NCBI RefSeq assembly: GCF_022664465.1
Contig: NZ_JAKREV010000001.1
Coordinates: forward strand, 558,001 to 622,000
DNA length: 64,000 bases
Reading direction: 5' to 3'
From: Sphingomonas hankookensis
GTDB taxonomy: Bacteria > Pseudomonadota > Alphaproteobacteria > Sphingomonadales > Sphingomonadaceae
The position numbers and the translations under genes are program-made. Shown one piece after another: positions 1-9,483 of this stretch; position 1 is the stretch's first letter, and every line of letters begins with the position of its first letter. The notes beneath the pieces are model-generated. The model worked only from the letters and a program-made list of their open reading frames with translations. It was not told the DNA's origin and ran no database searches.

Positions 1-2
1 TG

Positions 3-230
3 CACGCCAAGCTTGACGCACTCGCAGCATGGGATACGGAGACGATCGAAGCTGCGGTACGCGAAGTGGCGGAGGCAGCGGGGTTGAAGCTGGGTGCCGC
101 CGCGCAACCGCTTCGCGCCGCGCTGACGGGTTCGCGCACCTCACCGGGTATCTTCGACGTGCTCGCCCTGCTGGGCCGCGACGAAAGCCTGGGCCGCATC
201 AAAGACCAGATGGCCGCACCGGCCGCATAA
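3..230 (+). CDS. gltX: Glutamyl-tRNA synthetase, C-terminal end (partial)
   Basis: The window opens inside this gene; only the last 75 codons are present, ending at TAA 228-230. The residues form the helical anticodon-binding end of a class I glutamyl-tRNA synthetase, with the family-typical stretch [19 protein letters not shown] followed by [11 protein letters not shown]. The enzyme charges tRNA-Glu in the cytoplasm. Catalytic HIGH and KMSKS motifs lie outside the window. It sits 18 bases before gltA on the same strand. The family assignment is firm from the C-terminal signature, but start and integrity cannot be judged. Confidence 0.85.
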   Translation, partial: HAKLDALAAWDTETIEAAVREVAEAAGLKLGAAAQPLRAALTGSRTSPGIFDVLALLGRDESLGRIKDQMAAPAA

Positions 231-248
231 CGAGACAGGAGACGCCAC

Positions 249-1532
249 ATGGCCGATAACGCGAAACTGCAGGTTGCGGGCAAGGACGTCGAATTTCCGG
301 TTCGATCGGGCACGATCGGTCCGGACGTCATCGATATCCGCAAGCTGTACGCGCAGACGGGTAACTTCACCTACGACCCCGGCTTCACCTCGACCGCCAG
401 CTGCGACTCGGCGCTGACCTATATCGATGGCGATGAAGGCGTGCTGCTGCACCGCGGCTATCCGATCGGGCAGCTGGCCGAAGAGTCGAGCTTCATGGAA
501 GTCGCCTATCTCCTGCTGAACGGCGAACTGCCGTCGGGCGAAGAACTGGACAAGTTCACCGGCACGATCACGCGCCACACCATGCTGCACGAACAGTTGG
601 CCGGCTTCTATCGCGGCTTCCGTCGCGACGCACACCCGATGGCAGTGATGTGCGGCGTCGTCGGCGCGCTGTCGGCCTTCTATCACGACTCGACCGACAT
701 TACCGATCCGCACCAGCGGATGGTCGCGTCGCACCGCCTGATCGCCAAGATGCCGACGATCGCCGCCATGGCGTACAAGTACAGCGTCGGTCAGCCGTTC
801 ATCTATCCGAAGAACGACCTGAGCTACACCGGCAACTTCCTGCGCATGACCTTCGGCGTGCCGGCGGAAGAATATGAGGTGAACCCGGTCGTCGAAAAGG
901 CGCTGGACCGCATCTTCATCCTGCATGCCGACCACGAACAGAACGCCTCGACCTCGACCGTGCGCCTTGCCGGTTCGTCGGGTGCGAACCCGTTCGCGTG
1001 CATCGCAGCCGGCATCGCCTGCCTGTGGGGTCCGGCGCATGGCGGCGCGAACGAAGCCGCGCTCAACATGCTGCGCGAAATCGGTACGCCCGACCGCATC
1101 CCGGAATATATCGCCCGTGCCAAGAACAAGGACGATCCGTTCCGCCTGATGGGCTTCGGTCACCGCGTGTACAAGAACTACGACCCGCGCGCGACGGTCA
1201 TGCAGAAGACCGTGCGTGAAGTGTTCGATTCGCTGGGCGTCAACGACCCCGTGTTCGAAACCGCGCTGCAGCTGGAAGAGATCGCGCTCAACGACGATTA
1301 CTTCCGCGAGAAGAAGCTGTTCCCGAACGTCGACTTCTATTCGGGCGTGATCCTGTCGGCGATCGGTTTCCCGACCACGATGTTCACTGCGCTGTTCGCG
1401 CTCGCCCGCACCGTCGGCTGGGTAGCACAGTGGAACGAGATGATCTCGGACCCCGAACAGAAGATCGGCCGCCCGCGCCAGCTCTATACCGGCCCTACGC
1501 AGCGCGACTATCTGCCCGTGGGCAAGCGCTGA
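249..1532 (+). CDS. gltA: Citrate synthase (type II)
   Basis: Condenses oxaloacetate and acetyl-CoA to citrate, the entry step of the TCA cycle in the cytoplasm. The 427 residues match the length of Gram-negative hexameric type II enzymes. The catalytic residues fall at the same numbers as in the E. coli enzyme: His264 in AHGGANEA, His305 in GFGHRVYK and Asp362 in NVDFYSG; the [10 protein letters not shown] segment is at about 226. ATG 249 follows a purine-rich stretch (GACAGGAGA) at a good distance. The gene follows gltX, and a small membrane protein starts one base after its stop, so the three may be co-transcribed. Confidence 0.97.
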   Translation: MADNAKLQVAGKDVEFPVRSGTIGPDVIDIRKLYAQTGNFTYDPGFTSTASCDSALTYIDGDEGVLLHRGYPIGQLAEESSFMEVAYLLLNGELPSGEELDKFTGTITRHTMLHEQLAGFYRGFRRDAHPMAVMCGVVGALSAFYHDSTDITDPHQRMVASHRLIAKMPTIAAMAYKYSVGQPFIYPKNDLSYTGNFLRMTFGVPAEEYEVNPVVEKALDRIFILHADHEQNASTSTVRLAGSSGANPFACIAAGIACLWGPAHGGANEAALNMLREIGTPDRIPEYIARAKNKDDPFRLMGFGHRVYKNYDPRATVMQKTVREVFDSLGVNDPVFETALQLEEIALNDDYFREKKLFPNVDFYSGVILSAIGFPTTMFTALFALARTVGWVAQWNEMISDPEQKIGRPRQLYTGPTQRDYLPVGKR

Positions 1533-1533
1533 C

Positions 1534-1740
1534 ATGCGCTACGTCCGGCGCACGCTTACGATCGTTGGCGCGATCCTCGCGTTCGTCGGACTGTTCTGGC
1601 TGGGTCAGGGGATGGGGATCATCCGCTGGCCCGCCAGTTCCTTCATGATCGACCAGTATCTCTGGGTCGTCAGCGGATCGGTGATCGCTGCGCTGGGCCT
1701 GTTGCTGGTACTGATCGCGCGCCGCTTGCCGCGTCGCTGA
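1534..1740 (+). CDS. Small membrane protein, function unknown
   Basis: A 68-residue protein starting one base after the gltA stop. It has two predicted transmembrane helices (about residues 8-28 and 42-62) joined by a short loop, and a basic tail RRLPRR that would place the C-terminus in the cytoplasm by the positive-inside rule. I do not recognise a named family. The tight spacing suggests translation coupled to gltA. Small two-helix proteins of this kind are common hypothetical annotations in sphingomonads. It could be a spurious ORF, but the hydrophobic pattern and position argue for a real gene. Confidence 0.6.
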   Translation: MRYVRRTLTIVGAILAFVGLFWLGQGMGIIRWPASSFMIDQYLWVVSGSVIAALGLLLVLIARRLPRR

Positions 1741-2007
1741 CTATACTCGCTGCGCCTCCGGCGGGCACAAGCGCGAAATTTGCGCGAATTTTCCTGTTAG
1801 ACTTTCGGATGACGTCCAAGCAGCCGAAGGTTAACGGCGCGTCCCGGCTGTTGACGTCGATCCGCCAAAACCGCGCCGGGATCGTTAACGTCCGGCGCTG
1901 ATACGCCCACGACGCCGCTGCTGGCCGCGGCAACGCCTCCTCTGTGCTTAAATCGATCTTAAGGCTGCACTGCGAAGCCGATCCCCAGTTCCTTGGGGGT
2001 TTACCGT
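1741..2007 (+). promoter_or_regulatory. Leader region of the chemotaxis operon with an SD-covering hairpin
   Basis: No gene fits in these 267 bases. Just before the first che-operon gene, CCCCA (1983-1987) can pair with TGGGG (1994-1998) around a 6-base loop. The right arm contains the G-rich Shine-Dalgarno stretch (1995-1999) that serves ATG 2008, so the hairpin could hide it. A GCCGATCC at 1977-1984 resembles a flagellar sigma-28 -10 element, but no TAAA -35 lies at the right distance. Two GTTAAC-containing stretches occur further upstream. Promoter identity is unresolved. Confidence 0.35.
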
Positions 2008-2316
2008 ATGCCATCTACCTTCGCGCTGCCGCCCGACCTGACGATGACGTCGGTAGGAGCCGCTGCCGATGCGCTTCGTGAACTGGCTCTGGATAGCGAC
2101 GTCGTACTCGACGCGTCCGGCCTGACCGCCCCCGATCTCAGCGTCCTGCAACTCATCGAAAGCCTGCGCGCCGAAGCGCGGCTGCACGGTGGCGACATCC
2201 GTCTGGCGGCAGCCGCCGACCACGCGCTCACCGCCCTTCTTCGCCGCGCGGGATTTACCGACGCGATGACCCCCGACGACAACGTTTTCTGGTTCCACGG
2301 AGTCCCGCTGCAATGA
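2008..2316 (+). CDS. STAS-domain protein at head of chemotaxis operon
   Basis: A single-domain protein of 102 residues with the beta-alpha pattern of a STAS (SpoIIAA-like) domain: a strand VVLDASGLTAPDLSVLQLI, then a helix and a second strand GGDIRLAAA. STAS domains bind partner proteins or nucleotides, and small STAS proteins are found at the start of chemotaxis operons in several proteobacteria. ATG 2008 is preferred over TTG 1993 because the G-rich SD at 1995-1999 sits 8 bases before it. Its stop overlaps the cheY start (ATGA), implying translational coupling. The usual phosphorylatable Ser may be the Ser in ASGL. Its role in chemotaxis is inferred from position. Confidence 0.75.
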   Translation: MPSTFALPPDLTMTSVGAAADALRELALDSDVVLDASGLTAPDLSVLQLIESLRAEARLHGGDIRLAAAADHALTALLRRAGFTDAMTPDDNVFWFHGVPLQ

Positions 2317-2681
2317 CCGCTTCCATTCTCGCCGTCGACGATTCCGCCAGCCTGCGCATGGCGATCCGCATCGCACTGACCGGTGCAGGCTATAGCGTGA
2401 CCGAAGCAGGCGACGGCGTCGAAGGGCTGGCCAAGGCGAACGCGGCCAAGTTCGACATGATCGTCACCGATCTGAACATGCCCAACATGGACGGACTGTC
2501 GATGATCCGCGAACTGCGCAAGCAGCCGGCGCAGGCCGGCGTGCCGATCATCTTCCTGACCACCGAGTCCGACCCGGAGATGAAGAACCAGGCCAAGGCC
2601 GCCGGCGCGACCGGCTGGCTGGTAAAGCCATTCGTCCCCGATCAGCTGGTCAAGGTCGCACGCAAGGTGCTGGGCCGGTGA
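2313..2681 (+). CDS. cheY: Chemotaxis response regulator CheY
   Basis: A stand-alone receiver domain of 122 residues. It carries the acidic pair in AVDDSAS, phospho-acceptor Asp53 in VTDLNMPNMDG, the switch Thr in FLTTES and the conserved Lys in VKPF. In chemotaxis, CheA phosphorylates CheY, which then acts on the flagellar motor; in alphaproteobacteria some CheY copies act instead as phosphate sinks. The ATG overlaps the preceding stop (ATGA), and the stop overlaps the GTG of cheA, so its production is tied to the operon. No CheZ-like phosphatase is clearly encoded here. The receiver assignment is very secure, but which of the two CheY roles it plays is not visible. Confidence 0.95.
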   Translation: MTASILAVDDSASLRMAIRIALTGAGYSVTEAGDGVEGLAKANAAKFDMIVTDLNMPNMDGLSMIRELRKQPAQAGVPIIFLTTESDPEMKNQAKAAGATGWLVKPFVPDQLVKVARKVLGR

Positions 2682-4630
2682 TCGACGATCCCGTCGCCGC
2701 TTTCCGCGTCGAAGCGGGCGAGGTGCTGGACCAGGTCGAGCAAGGATTGCTCGACCTCGGCCACCGGCTCGACGACATCGATCTCGTCAACGCCGTGTTC
2801 CGCGGGCTGCACACGCTCAAGGGCTCGGGTGCGATGTTCGGTTTCGACGCGCTGGCGGGCTTCACCCACCACTGCGAAACCGCGTTCGACCGCGTTCGCA
2901 AGGGTCAGGTACCGGCCACCGCCGCGCTCGTCGCGGTGATCCTGTCGGCACAGGATCATATGCGCGCGCTGGTCGACGGCGATGCGCCGAAGGCGGAGGG
3001 CGATGCGATCCTCGTCCGGCTGCAGGCGGCGATCGAGGAGGCATCGGGCACCGCCCCCGCCGCACCGGCTGCTGCCGGGTGTGCGGGCTGGAAGGTGTCG
3101 TTCAAGCTGCCGGTCGACGCGATGGCCAACGGCACTAACCCGCTGATGCTGCTCGACGAACTTCGCGAGCTGGGCGACTGCGCCATCGTCGCGCGCACCG
3201 ACGCCGTGCCGCCGCTGTCGCAGCTGGTGCCGACCGAATGTCATATCGGCTGGGACGTCACCCTGGTCGGCGACATCAAGCGCGACGATATCGAGGACGT
3301 GTTCATCTTCGTGATGGACGACATGGAACTGACCATCGAACCGCTCGCAGCCGACGGGGAAGTGGCAGCCGAACCGGCCCGGATCGAGGAAGAGCCGGTC
3401 GTCGCCCTGCAAGCGGCCACCCCCGACAGCCCAACCGCCCGCGCGACCGCCAAGGCCGAGGAAAGCGTGCGCGTGCCGGCCGGTCGGCTGGATGCGCTGA
3501 TGGACCGCGTCGGCGAACTGGTGATCGCGCAGAGCCGCCTGTCGCAGCTCGCCGATCGCGGGCAGGACCTCGTGCTGCGCTCGGTATCGGAAGAGATCGA
3601 ACGGCTGGCCGGCGAATTGCGCGAAACCATGATGGTGCTGCGCATGGTTCCGGTCGGATCGCTCTTCTCGCGCTTCCGCCGCCTGATCCACGATCTGGCG
3701 CGCGACACCGGCAAGGCGATCGAGTTCGAAACCGAAGGCGAAGCGACCGAAGTCGACAAGACCGTGATCGAGCGGCTGTTCGACCCGATGGTCCACCTAA
3801 TCCGCAACAGCTGCGACCATGGCCTAGAAACGGCGGACGACCGCGCCGCCGCCGGCAAGCCCAGCGCGGGCACCGTCCGCCTCGCCGCGCATCAGGCCGG
3901 GGGCGAGGTGGTCATCACCATTCGCGACGACGGCCGCGGCATCAACCGCGCCCGCGTCCGTGCCAAGGCGGAAGCGAACGGTCTGATCCAGCCCGATCAG
4001 GCGCTCAGCGACCACGACCTGTTGCAGATGATCTTCGCCCCCGGTTTCTCGACTGCGGCGACCGTCACCAACCTGTCGGGGCGCGGCGTGGGCATGGACG
4101 TGGTCAAGCGCACGATCGAAGGGTTGCGCGGATCGATCGACGTGCAGTCGGGCGAGGGCGAAGGCTCGCTGATCGCGCTGCGCATCCCGCTGACCCTCGC
4201 CATCATCGACGGGCTGCTCGTCCGGGTCGGGACCGGTCGCTTCGTCATTCCGCTGACCGCGGTCGAGGAATGTATCGAACTCTCGCTGGAGGACGATATG
4301 CGCCACCGGGGCCGCAGCCTCATCACGCTGCGTGAAAAGCTGGTGCCGTTCCTGCGCCTGCGCGAGCTGTTCGCCACCGATACCCGGCCCGATCCGTTTC
4401 AGAAGATCGTGGTCGTCGCGACGCCGCAGGGGCGCGTCGGGCTGGTCGTCGACCAGATCATCGGCAACCACCAGACGGTCATCAAGCCGATGACCGCGCT
4501 GCATCGTGACGCCACCACCTTTGCCGGTGCGACGATCCTCGGCGACGGCGAGGTCGCGCTGATCCTCGACATCGCCCAGCTGATCGCGCTCGGCCAACCG
4601 CATGAGGAGACGCTGCGTGCAGCCGGATAA
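2678..4630 (+). CDS. cheA: Chemotaxis histidine kinase CheA
   Basis: Autophosphorylates in receptor arrays and passes phosphate to CheY and CheB. The 650 residues show the expected order: P1 Hpt domain with His45 in LHTLKGSG, a response-regulator-binding P2 region (about 130-230), P3 dimerisation helices with VGELVIAQSRL (about 280), the P4 ATPase with N-box LIRNSCDHGLE, DDGRGI and GVGMDVV, and a C-terminal CheW-like P5 domain with the VVDQIIG segment. The GTG start at 2678 overlaps the cheY stop. All catalytic motifs look intact. It is slightly shorter than the 700-plus residues of some alphaproteobacterial CheAs because P1-P2 is compact. Confidence 0.97.
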   Translation: MIDDPVAAFRVEAGEVLDQVEQGLLDLGHRLDDIDLVNAVFRGLHTLKGSGAMFGFDALAGFTHHCETAFDRVRKGQVPATAALVAVILSAQDHMRALVDGDAPKAEGDAILVRLQAAIEEASGTAPAAPAAAGCAGWKVSFKLPVDAMANGTNPLMLLDELRELGDCAIVARTDAVPPLSQLVPTECHIGWDVTLVGDIKRDDIEDVFIFVMDDMELTIEPLAADGEVAAEPARIEEEPVVALQAATPDSPTARATAKAEESVRVPAGRLDALMDRVGELVIAQSRLSQLADRGQDLVLRSVSEEIERLAGELRETMMVLRMVPVGSLFSRFRRLIHDLARDTGKAIEFETEGEATEVDKTVIERLFDPMVHLIRNSCDHGLETADDRAAAGKPSAGTVRLAAHQAGGEVVITIRDDGRGINRARVRAKAEANGLIQPDQALSDHDLLQMIFAPGFSTAATVTNLSGRGVGMDVVKRTIEGLRGSIDVQSGEGEGSLIALRIPLTLAIIDGLLVRVGTGRFVIPLTAVEECIELSLEDDMRHRGRSLITLREKLVPFLRLRELFATDTRPDPFQKIVVVATPQGRVGLVVDQIIGNHQTVIKPMTALHRDATTFAGATILGDGEVALILDIAQLIALGQPHEETLRAAG

Positions 4631-5132
4631 CGTGCCGACGACCACCGTGCCGTGGAACCAGGACAATCAACTCGAGGTCCTCGTGTTCGACCTGGGCGGG
4701 CAGAGCTTCGCGCTGGAAGCGGTGCTGGTTCGCGAAATCCTCGACATGATGCACGAAACGCGGGTGCCCGGCGCGCCGCCGCTGGTCAGCCATGTCGTCA
4801 ATTTCCGGGGGCGGATCATCCCGCTGGCCAATCTCCACCTCGCCTTCGGCATGACGGTCGCCGTGACGACGCCCGACAGCCGCATCGTCGTGATCGAAAT
4901 CGATCTGGACGGCGAAGCGGTGATGATCGGCCTGCGCACCGACAAGGTCCACGAAGTCGCGACCTTCGATGCGGTCACCAGCGAAGGTGCGCCCGTCGTC
5001 GGGCTGCGCTGGCGTCGCGACTATGTCCGGACGCTCGTCCGGCACGATGACGACATCGTGGTGCTGCCCGATCTGAACGCCATTTTCCGAAATATCGATC
5101 ACCGCGACATCGCGGTAGCTTCCATCAACTAA
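4617..5132 (+). CDS. cheW: Chemotaxis adaptor CheW (first copy)
   Basis: A CheW-like domain of about 171 residues linking CheA P5 to receptors. The hallmarks are [13 protein letters not shown], the VREILDM helix and the [14 protein letters not shown] core. ATG 4602 would overlap cheA by 29 bases, but GAGGAG at 4604-4609 lies 7 bases before GTG 4617 in the same frame, so GTG 4617 is the more likely start. The operon holds a second CheW after the receptor gene (6937-7416); the two differ substantially, so they are not a recent duplication. The poly-G tract follows its stop by 8 bases. Confidence 0.93.
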   Translation: MQPDNVPTTTVPWNQDNQLEVLVFDLGGQSFALEAVLVREILDMMHETRVPGAPPLVSHVVNFRGRIIPLANLHLAFGMTVAVTTPDSRIVVIEIDLDGEAVMIGLRTDKVHEVATFDAVTSEGAPVVGLRWRRDYVRTLVRHDDDIVVLPDLNAIFRNIDHRDIAVASIN

Positions 5133-5140
5133 CCATTCCC

Positions 5141-5150
5141 GGGGGGGGGG
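5141..5150 (+). repeat. G10 homopolymer at the ribosome-binding position of the chemoreceptor gene
   Basis: Ten consecutive G bases end 8 bases before the ATG of the chemoreceptor at 5159, exactly where a Shine-Dalgarno would sit, and no other SD-like motif is present. A change in tract length would alter SD strength or spacing without a frameshift. Homopolymers of this length are prone to slippage and to sequencing error, so the true length in the population is uncertain. Confidence 0.8.
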
Positions 5151-5158
5151 AATATCAC

Positions 5159-6940
5159 ATGCGTGCAACCATAAAGACCAAGCTGGCCGCTACTTTCGCC
5201 GCCGTCATCCTGCTGCTCACCGTGGTCATCGGCGTTGGCGTCTCCAAGATGGGGAGCCTGAACGCTGCGATCAGCGAAATCATCGCCGGTCCTGCCAAAT
5301 CGCTGGACATCGCGCTGACCATCGACGGCGAATCGGGCCGCGTGGTTCGCAACGAAAAGAACATGGCCTCGACCACCGACGAAGCGACCACGAAGAACTT
5401 CGACGAGCGGATGATGGCACAGCGCAAGCATGTCGATCAGTTGCTGACGGAGGGCACGGCTATCGCCGAGCCGGATGAACTGCCGACCTGGCGTGCGGTT
5501 GCCGACCAATGGACGGCGTATAAGGGTGTCAACGACCGTGTGCGCGGCCTCGCGTTGGTCAACAAAAATGCCGAGGCGATGGCACTGTCGATGAGCGAAG
5601 GTCGCGACCGGGTCATGTCGATGAGCAATTCGATCGAGGAACTTGCCGAGATGCAGCGCGGTCAGATGAAGCAGGCGGACAACGACACGAACGTCCTGTA
5701 TGCCGAGGCTCGCACGACGCTGATCGCTACGGCCATCGTAGCACTGCTGGTGGCGGTTGCCGGCGCGATCTGGATTTCGCTTACGGTGTCACGGGGATTG
5801 AAGCGGGTCGGCGTCGCGCTGGACGCGGTGGCCGTCGGCGACCTTGATCAGGAAGTGACCGTCAAGACTAACGACGAGATCAAGGATCTGGTCGACACCG
5901 TCAACCGCATGACTGGCGCACTGCGCCAGTCGGCCGCCTTGGCCGACACGATCGCGAACGGTGACCTGACCGTCGACCACACCCCGCTGTCGGACAAGGA
6001 CAAGCTGGGCCACGCACTGGTGTCGATGGTCGAGCGGCTGCGCAGCGTCGTCGGCGACGCTACGGCAGCGGCGGACAATGTCGCCGCCGGCAGCCAGGAA
6101 CTGTCGGCCTCGTCCGAACAGGTTTCGCAGGGTGCAACCGAACAGGCGGCATCGGCCGAAGAAGCCTCAGCTTCGATGGAAGAGATGGCGGCGAACATCA
6201 AGCAGAATGCCGACAATGCCGCGCAGACCGAAAAGATCGCACGTCAGTCGTCGAAGGATGCCGAAGCCAGCGGCGTCGCGGTCGACCGTGCAGCCAAGGC
6301 GATGCGCACCATCGCCGAAAAGATCGGCATCGTGCAGGAAATCGCGCGCCAGACCGACCTGCTGGCGCTGAACGCCGCGGTCGAGGCGGCACGCGCGGGC
6401 GAACATGGCCGCGGCTTCGCGGTCGTCGCCTCCGAAGTCCGCAAGCTCGCCGAGCGTAGTCAGACGGCCGCTGCCGAGATCAGCGCGGTGTCGAGCGACA
6501 CGGTGCAGGCGGCGGCACAGGCCGGCGAAATGCTGACCAAGCTGGTCCCCGACATCCGTCGGACTGCCGAACTGGTGTCCGAAATCAGCGCGGCGTGCCG
6601 TGAACAGGACATCGGCGCCAGCCAGATCAACCAGGCGTTGCAGCAGCTCGACCAGGTAACGCAGCAGAACGCGTCGGCGTCCGAACAGATCACCTCGACC
6701 TCCGAGGAACTGGCCGGACAGGCGAACGAACTGCAGCAGAGCATCGCCTTCTTCCGGGTGGACGACGGTCCCGCCGCGCGCCGTCCGGCCGCGCGCAAGC
6801 CCGCCGCCCGCACCCAGCCCAAGGCGAAGGCCAAGCCGAACTCGGTCGCCGATCAGCAGACCCGCGCCCGCGGCTTCGCGCTCGACCTGTCGCAGGGTGG
6901 CCCGGACCATGACGACGCCGAATTCGGACGCGCGGCATGA
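5159..6940 (+). CDS. Methyl-accepting chemotaxis protein
   Basis: A 593-residue transmembrane receptor. The first helix (about 9-30) is followed by a periplasmic helical-bundle sensor region (about 31-180, 4HB-like), a second helix (about 181-203), a HAMP domain (about 204-256) and a cytoplasmic coiled coil. The signalling tip contains [19 protein letters not shown] and [16 protein letters not shown], which bind CheA and CheW. The C-terminus is Ala/Pro/Lys-rich with no NWETF-like pentapeptide, so CheR probably acts without a tether. The ligand cannot be inferred. It is the only full receptor in the operon. Its stop overlaps the start of the second cheW (ATGA). Translation may depend on the G10 tract upstream. 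Confidence 0.95.
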   Translation: MRATIKTKLAATFAAVILLLTVVIGVGVSKMGSLNAAISEIIAGPAKSLDIALTIDGESGRVVRNEKNMASTTDEATTKNFDERMMAQRKHVDQLLTEGTAIAEPDELPTWRAVADQWTAYKGVNDRVRGLALVNKNAEAMALSMSEGRDRVMSMSNSIEELAEMQRGQMKQADNDTNVLYAEARTTLIATAIVALLVAVAGAIWISLTVSRGLKRVGVALDAVAVGDLDQEVTVKTNDEIKDLVDTVNRMTGALRQSAALADTIANGDLTVDHTPLSDKDKLGHALVSMVERLRSVVGDATAAADNVAAGSQELSASSEQVSQGATEQAASAEEASASMEEMAANIKQNADNAAQTEKIARQSSKDAEASGVAVDRAAKAMRTIAEKIGIVQEIARQTDLLALNAAVEAARAGEHGRGFAVVASEVRKLAERSQTAAAEISAVSSDTVQAAAQAGEMLTKLVPDIRRTAELVSEISAACREQDIGASQINQALQQLDQVTQQNASASEQITSTSEELAGQANELQQSIAFFRVDDGPAARRPAARKPAARTQPKAKAKPNSVADQQTRARGFALDLSQGGPDHDDAEFGRAA

Positions 6941-7416
6941 CGAGCGACGCCATGGTACAGGTCGTCACCTTCGGCCTTGGCGAGGAGATGTTCGCGGTCC
7001 CGGTGACCATGGTCCGCGAAATCCTCGACTACCGCCCCGCCTTCCGCGTGCCGGGCGGCCCGGCATGGATGCTGGGGATCACCGACGTCCGGGGCCAGGG
7101 CGTGCCGATGATCGACCTGCGCCTGCGGCTCGGCCTTGCCGCGGTCGACGCGACGCTCGCCACCCGCGTCCTGATCGTCGACCTGACGCTCGCCGACCGC
7201 ACGCTCTCGCTCGCCCTCGTCGTCGACCGGGTGATCGCGGTCGCCAGCTTCGGGCACGACCGGCTGGAATCGGCACCCGATATCGGGATGCGCTGGCGAT
7301 CGAACTATATCGCCGGGGTCGTACGCGAACCCGACGGGTTCGTCGTGGTCATCGACGTCGCGGAAATCTTCGCCGGTGACGACGCCGCCGTCGCAGTCAT
7401 CGCCGACGCTGCCTGA
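6937..7416 (+). CDS. cheW: Chemotaxis adaptor CheW (second copy)
   Basis: A second CheW-like adaptor of 159 residues, overlapping the receptor stop by 4 bases. It has the family core [21 protein letters not shown] and [19 protein letters not shown]. The position right after the receptor suggests it couples this receptor to CheA, while the first CheW may serve other receptors. The sequence diverges from the first copy throughout. It is followed by an 83-base gap before cheR, the longest gap inside the operon, where a second transcript could start although no clear promoter is visible. Confidence 0.93.
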   Translation: MTSDAMVQVVTFGLGEEMFAVPVTMVREILDYRPAFRVPGGPAWMLGITDVRGQGVPMIDLRLRLGLAAVDATLATRVLIVDLTLADRTLSLALVVDRVIAVASFGHDRLESAPDIGMRWRSNYIAGVVREPDGFVVVIDVAEIFAGDDAAVAVIADAA

Positions 7417-7499
7417 CCGGCACCACGCCGCATCCCGTTCCGGATGCGGCGTGATCCGCCACCTTTTACCGACGCGGCACCCGGTGCCGGCGCCGCCCG

Positions 7500-8363
7500 A
7501 TGGAAACCGCCCGCATGTCCGCCCTGCCCGCCCTCGCCGCCGACACCGATCGCCTGAGCCCGCATCGCTTCGCCAAGCTGTCCGCGCTGATCTTCGACAA
7601 GACCGGCATCAAGATGCCCGCGACCAAGGCCACCATGCTGCAGGGTCGGCTGCAACGACGGCTGCGCGATACCGGCATGGCGACGCTGGACCAATATTGC
7701 GATCACCTGTTCGACGGCAGCGCCGACCCGCAGGAGATGATCCATCTGATCAACGCGGTCACGACCAACAAGACCGATTTCTTCCGCGAACCCGGCCATT
7801 TCGACTTCATGGCCAAGACCGCGTTGCCGACGCTGGTCGACAATGGCCGCCGTCGCATCCGCGCGTGGAGCGCGGCCTGTTCGACCGGGGCCGAGCCATA
7901 CACGATGGCGATGATCCTCGATCAGTTCGCGCAAGGCAGCGGGACCGATTACGGCATCCTTGCCACCGATATCGACACCGCCGTGCTGGAAACCGCACGG
8001 CTCGGCATCTATCCGGCCGAACTCGTCGAACCGGTCCCCGCATCACTGCGCCAGCGCTATGTCGTCAACGCGATCGATCGCAAGACGAACAAGGTACGGA
8101 TCGTCCCCCATCTGCGCTCGGCGATCGGCTTCGCGCGGCTGAACCTGATGGATGCCAGCTACCCGGTGGGCGAGCCGATGGACCTGATCTTCTGCCGCAA
8201 CGTGCTGATCTATTTCGACAAGCCGACGCAGGAAAAGGTCGTGCGCCGGCTGTGCGACTGCCTGGCGCCCGGCGGGTACCTGTTCCTCGGTCATTCGGAA
8301 TCGATCGCCGGCATGGACCTGCCCGTCACGACCGCATCCTACACCGTGTTCCGGAAGGGCTGA
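7500..8363 (+). CDS. cheR: Chemotaxis protein methyltransferase CheR
   Basis: Uses S-adenosylmethionine to methylate glutamates on receptors, resetting sensitivity. At up to 287 residues it has the N-terminal helical CheR domain (about 15-75) and a Rossmann-type methyltransferase domain with [16 protein letters not shown] (SAM site), TDIDTAVL and FCRNVLIYF. The size matches stand-alone CheR. ATG 7500 and ATG 7515 are both possible starts; neither has a strong SD, and 7515 gives a 282-residue protein. It pairs with cheB two bases downstream, a typical adaptation module. No cheD accompanies it here. Confidence 0.95.
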   Translation: METARMSALPALAADTDRLSPHRFAKLSALIFDKTGIKMPATKATMLQGRLQRRLRDTGMATLDQYCDHLFDGSADPQEMIHLINAVTTNKTDFFREPGHFDFMAKTALPTLVDNGRRRIRAWSAACSTGAEPYTMAMILDQFAQGSGTDYGILATDIDTAVLETARLGIYPAELVEPVPASLRQRYVVNAIDRKTNKVRIVPHLRSAIGFARLNLMDASYPVGEPMDLIFCRNVLIYFDKPTQEKVVRRLCDCLAPGGYLFLGHSESIAGMDLPVTTASYTVFRKG

Positions 8364-8364
8364 C

Positions 8365-9441
8365 ATGGCCAAGATCCGCGTGCTCGTCATCGACGACAGT
8401 GCCAGCGTCCGCCAGGCGATGACCGCCATTTTGAACGAGGACCCCGCCATCGAAGTGATCGCCGCCGCCGCCGATCCCTTCGCCGCCGCGCGCTATATCC
8501 AGGAAGAGGTGCCCGACGTCATCACGCTGGACGTCGAAATGCCGCGAATGGACGGCGTCACCTTCCTCCGCAAGCTGATGAGCCAGCGTCCGATCCCGGT
8601 GGTGATGTGTTCGTCGCTGGTCGAGGAAGGATCGGAAACCCTGCTCCAGGCGCTGGAGGCCGGCGCGGTCGACGTCATCCTGAAACCGCGCATGGGCGTC
8701 GCCGACCATCTGAACGACGCCAAGATGCGCATCCGCGAAACGGTGAAGGGCGCGGCGCGGGCGCGGGTCCGTGGTCGGCCGGCAACGGGCCGCACGACTT
8801 CCCCGCCCGCCAAGCTGACCGCCGACGCCGTCCTCCCGCCCCCGACCGGCCGCGCGATGAGCCGCACGACCGAAATGGTGGTGTGCATCGGCGCATCGAC
8901 CGGCGGGACCGAGGCGCTGCGCGAGGTGCTGGAGGCGCTGCCCGCCAATTCGCCCGGCATCGTCATCGTCCAGCATATGCCGGAAAGCTTCACCCGCGCC
9001 TTCGCCAAACGGCTGAACGGGCTGTGCCAGGTCGACGTGAAGGAGGCTGAGGACGGCGACACCGTCATGCGCGGCCATGTGCTGATCGCGCCCGGCGGCT
9101 TGCGCCATATGATGCTCGAACGACAGGGGGCACGCTATGTCGTCGCCGTCCGGGAAGGCCCGCTGGTGTCGCGCCATCGCCCGTCGGTCGACGTGCTGTT
9201 CCGTTCCGCCGCGCGCAACGCCGGGTCGAACGCGGTCGGCATCATCATGACCGGCATGGGCGACGACGGCGCGCGCGGCCTGCTGGAAATGAGGCAGGCC
9301 GGCGCCCGCACCTTCGCGCAGGACGAGGCGACGTCGGTCGTGTTCGGCATGCCCAAGGAAGCGATCGCACGCGGTGCGGCGGACAAGATCGTACCGCTCC
9401 ACGCGATCGCCCGCGAATTGTTGCAGGCGACGGTACGATGA
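8365..9441 (+). CDS. cheB: Chemotaxis response regulator methylesterase CheB
   Basis: Removes receptor methyl groups when phosphorylated by CheA. The 358 residues comprise a receiver domain (1-125) with phospho-acceptor Asp56 in [11 protein letters not shown], a linker of about 40 residues, and the CheB esterase domain with the catalytic triad: Ser178 in GASTGG, His in VQHMPES and Asp in [12 protein letters not shown] 8365 is preceded by GGAAGGG and sits right after the cheR stop. All catalytic parts are present, so with CheR this gives a complete adaptation pair. Confidence 0.96.
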   Translation: MAKIRVLVIDDSASVRQAMTAILNEDPAIEVIAAAADPFAAARYIQEEVPDVITLDVEMPRMDGVTFLRKLMSQRPIPVVMCSSLVEEGSETLLQALEAGAVDVILKPRMGVADHLNDAKMRIRETVKGAARARVRGRPATGRTTSPPAKLTADAVLPPPTGRAMSRTTEMVVCIGASTGGTEALREVLEALPANSPGIVIVQHMPESFTRAFAKRLNGLCQVDVKEAEDGDTVMRGHVLIAPGGLRHMMLERQGARYVVAVREGPLVSRHRPSVDVLFRSAARNAGSNAVGIIMTGMGDDGARGLLEMRQAGARTFAQDEATSVVFGMPKEAIARGAADKIVPLHAIARELLQATVR

Positions 9442-9483
9442 CCGTCGTCCGCCTCCTCCTCCCTGCCAGCCGGGACTGAAGCC

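Noticed and set aside
141..1535. 464-residue frame on the minus strand across gltA
   Set aside because: Antisense shadow of a well-conserved citrate synthase gene; His/Arg-rich low-complexity product typical of high-GC DNA.
1977..1984. Sigma-28 promoter before the che operon
   Set aside because: GCCGATCC is present but no TAAA element lies at the right spacing.
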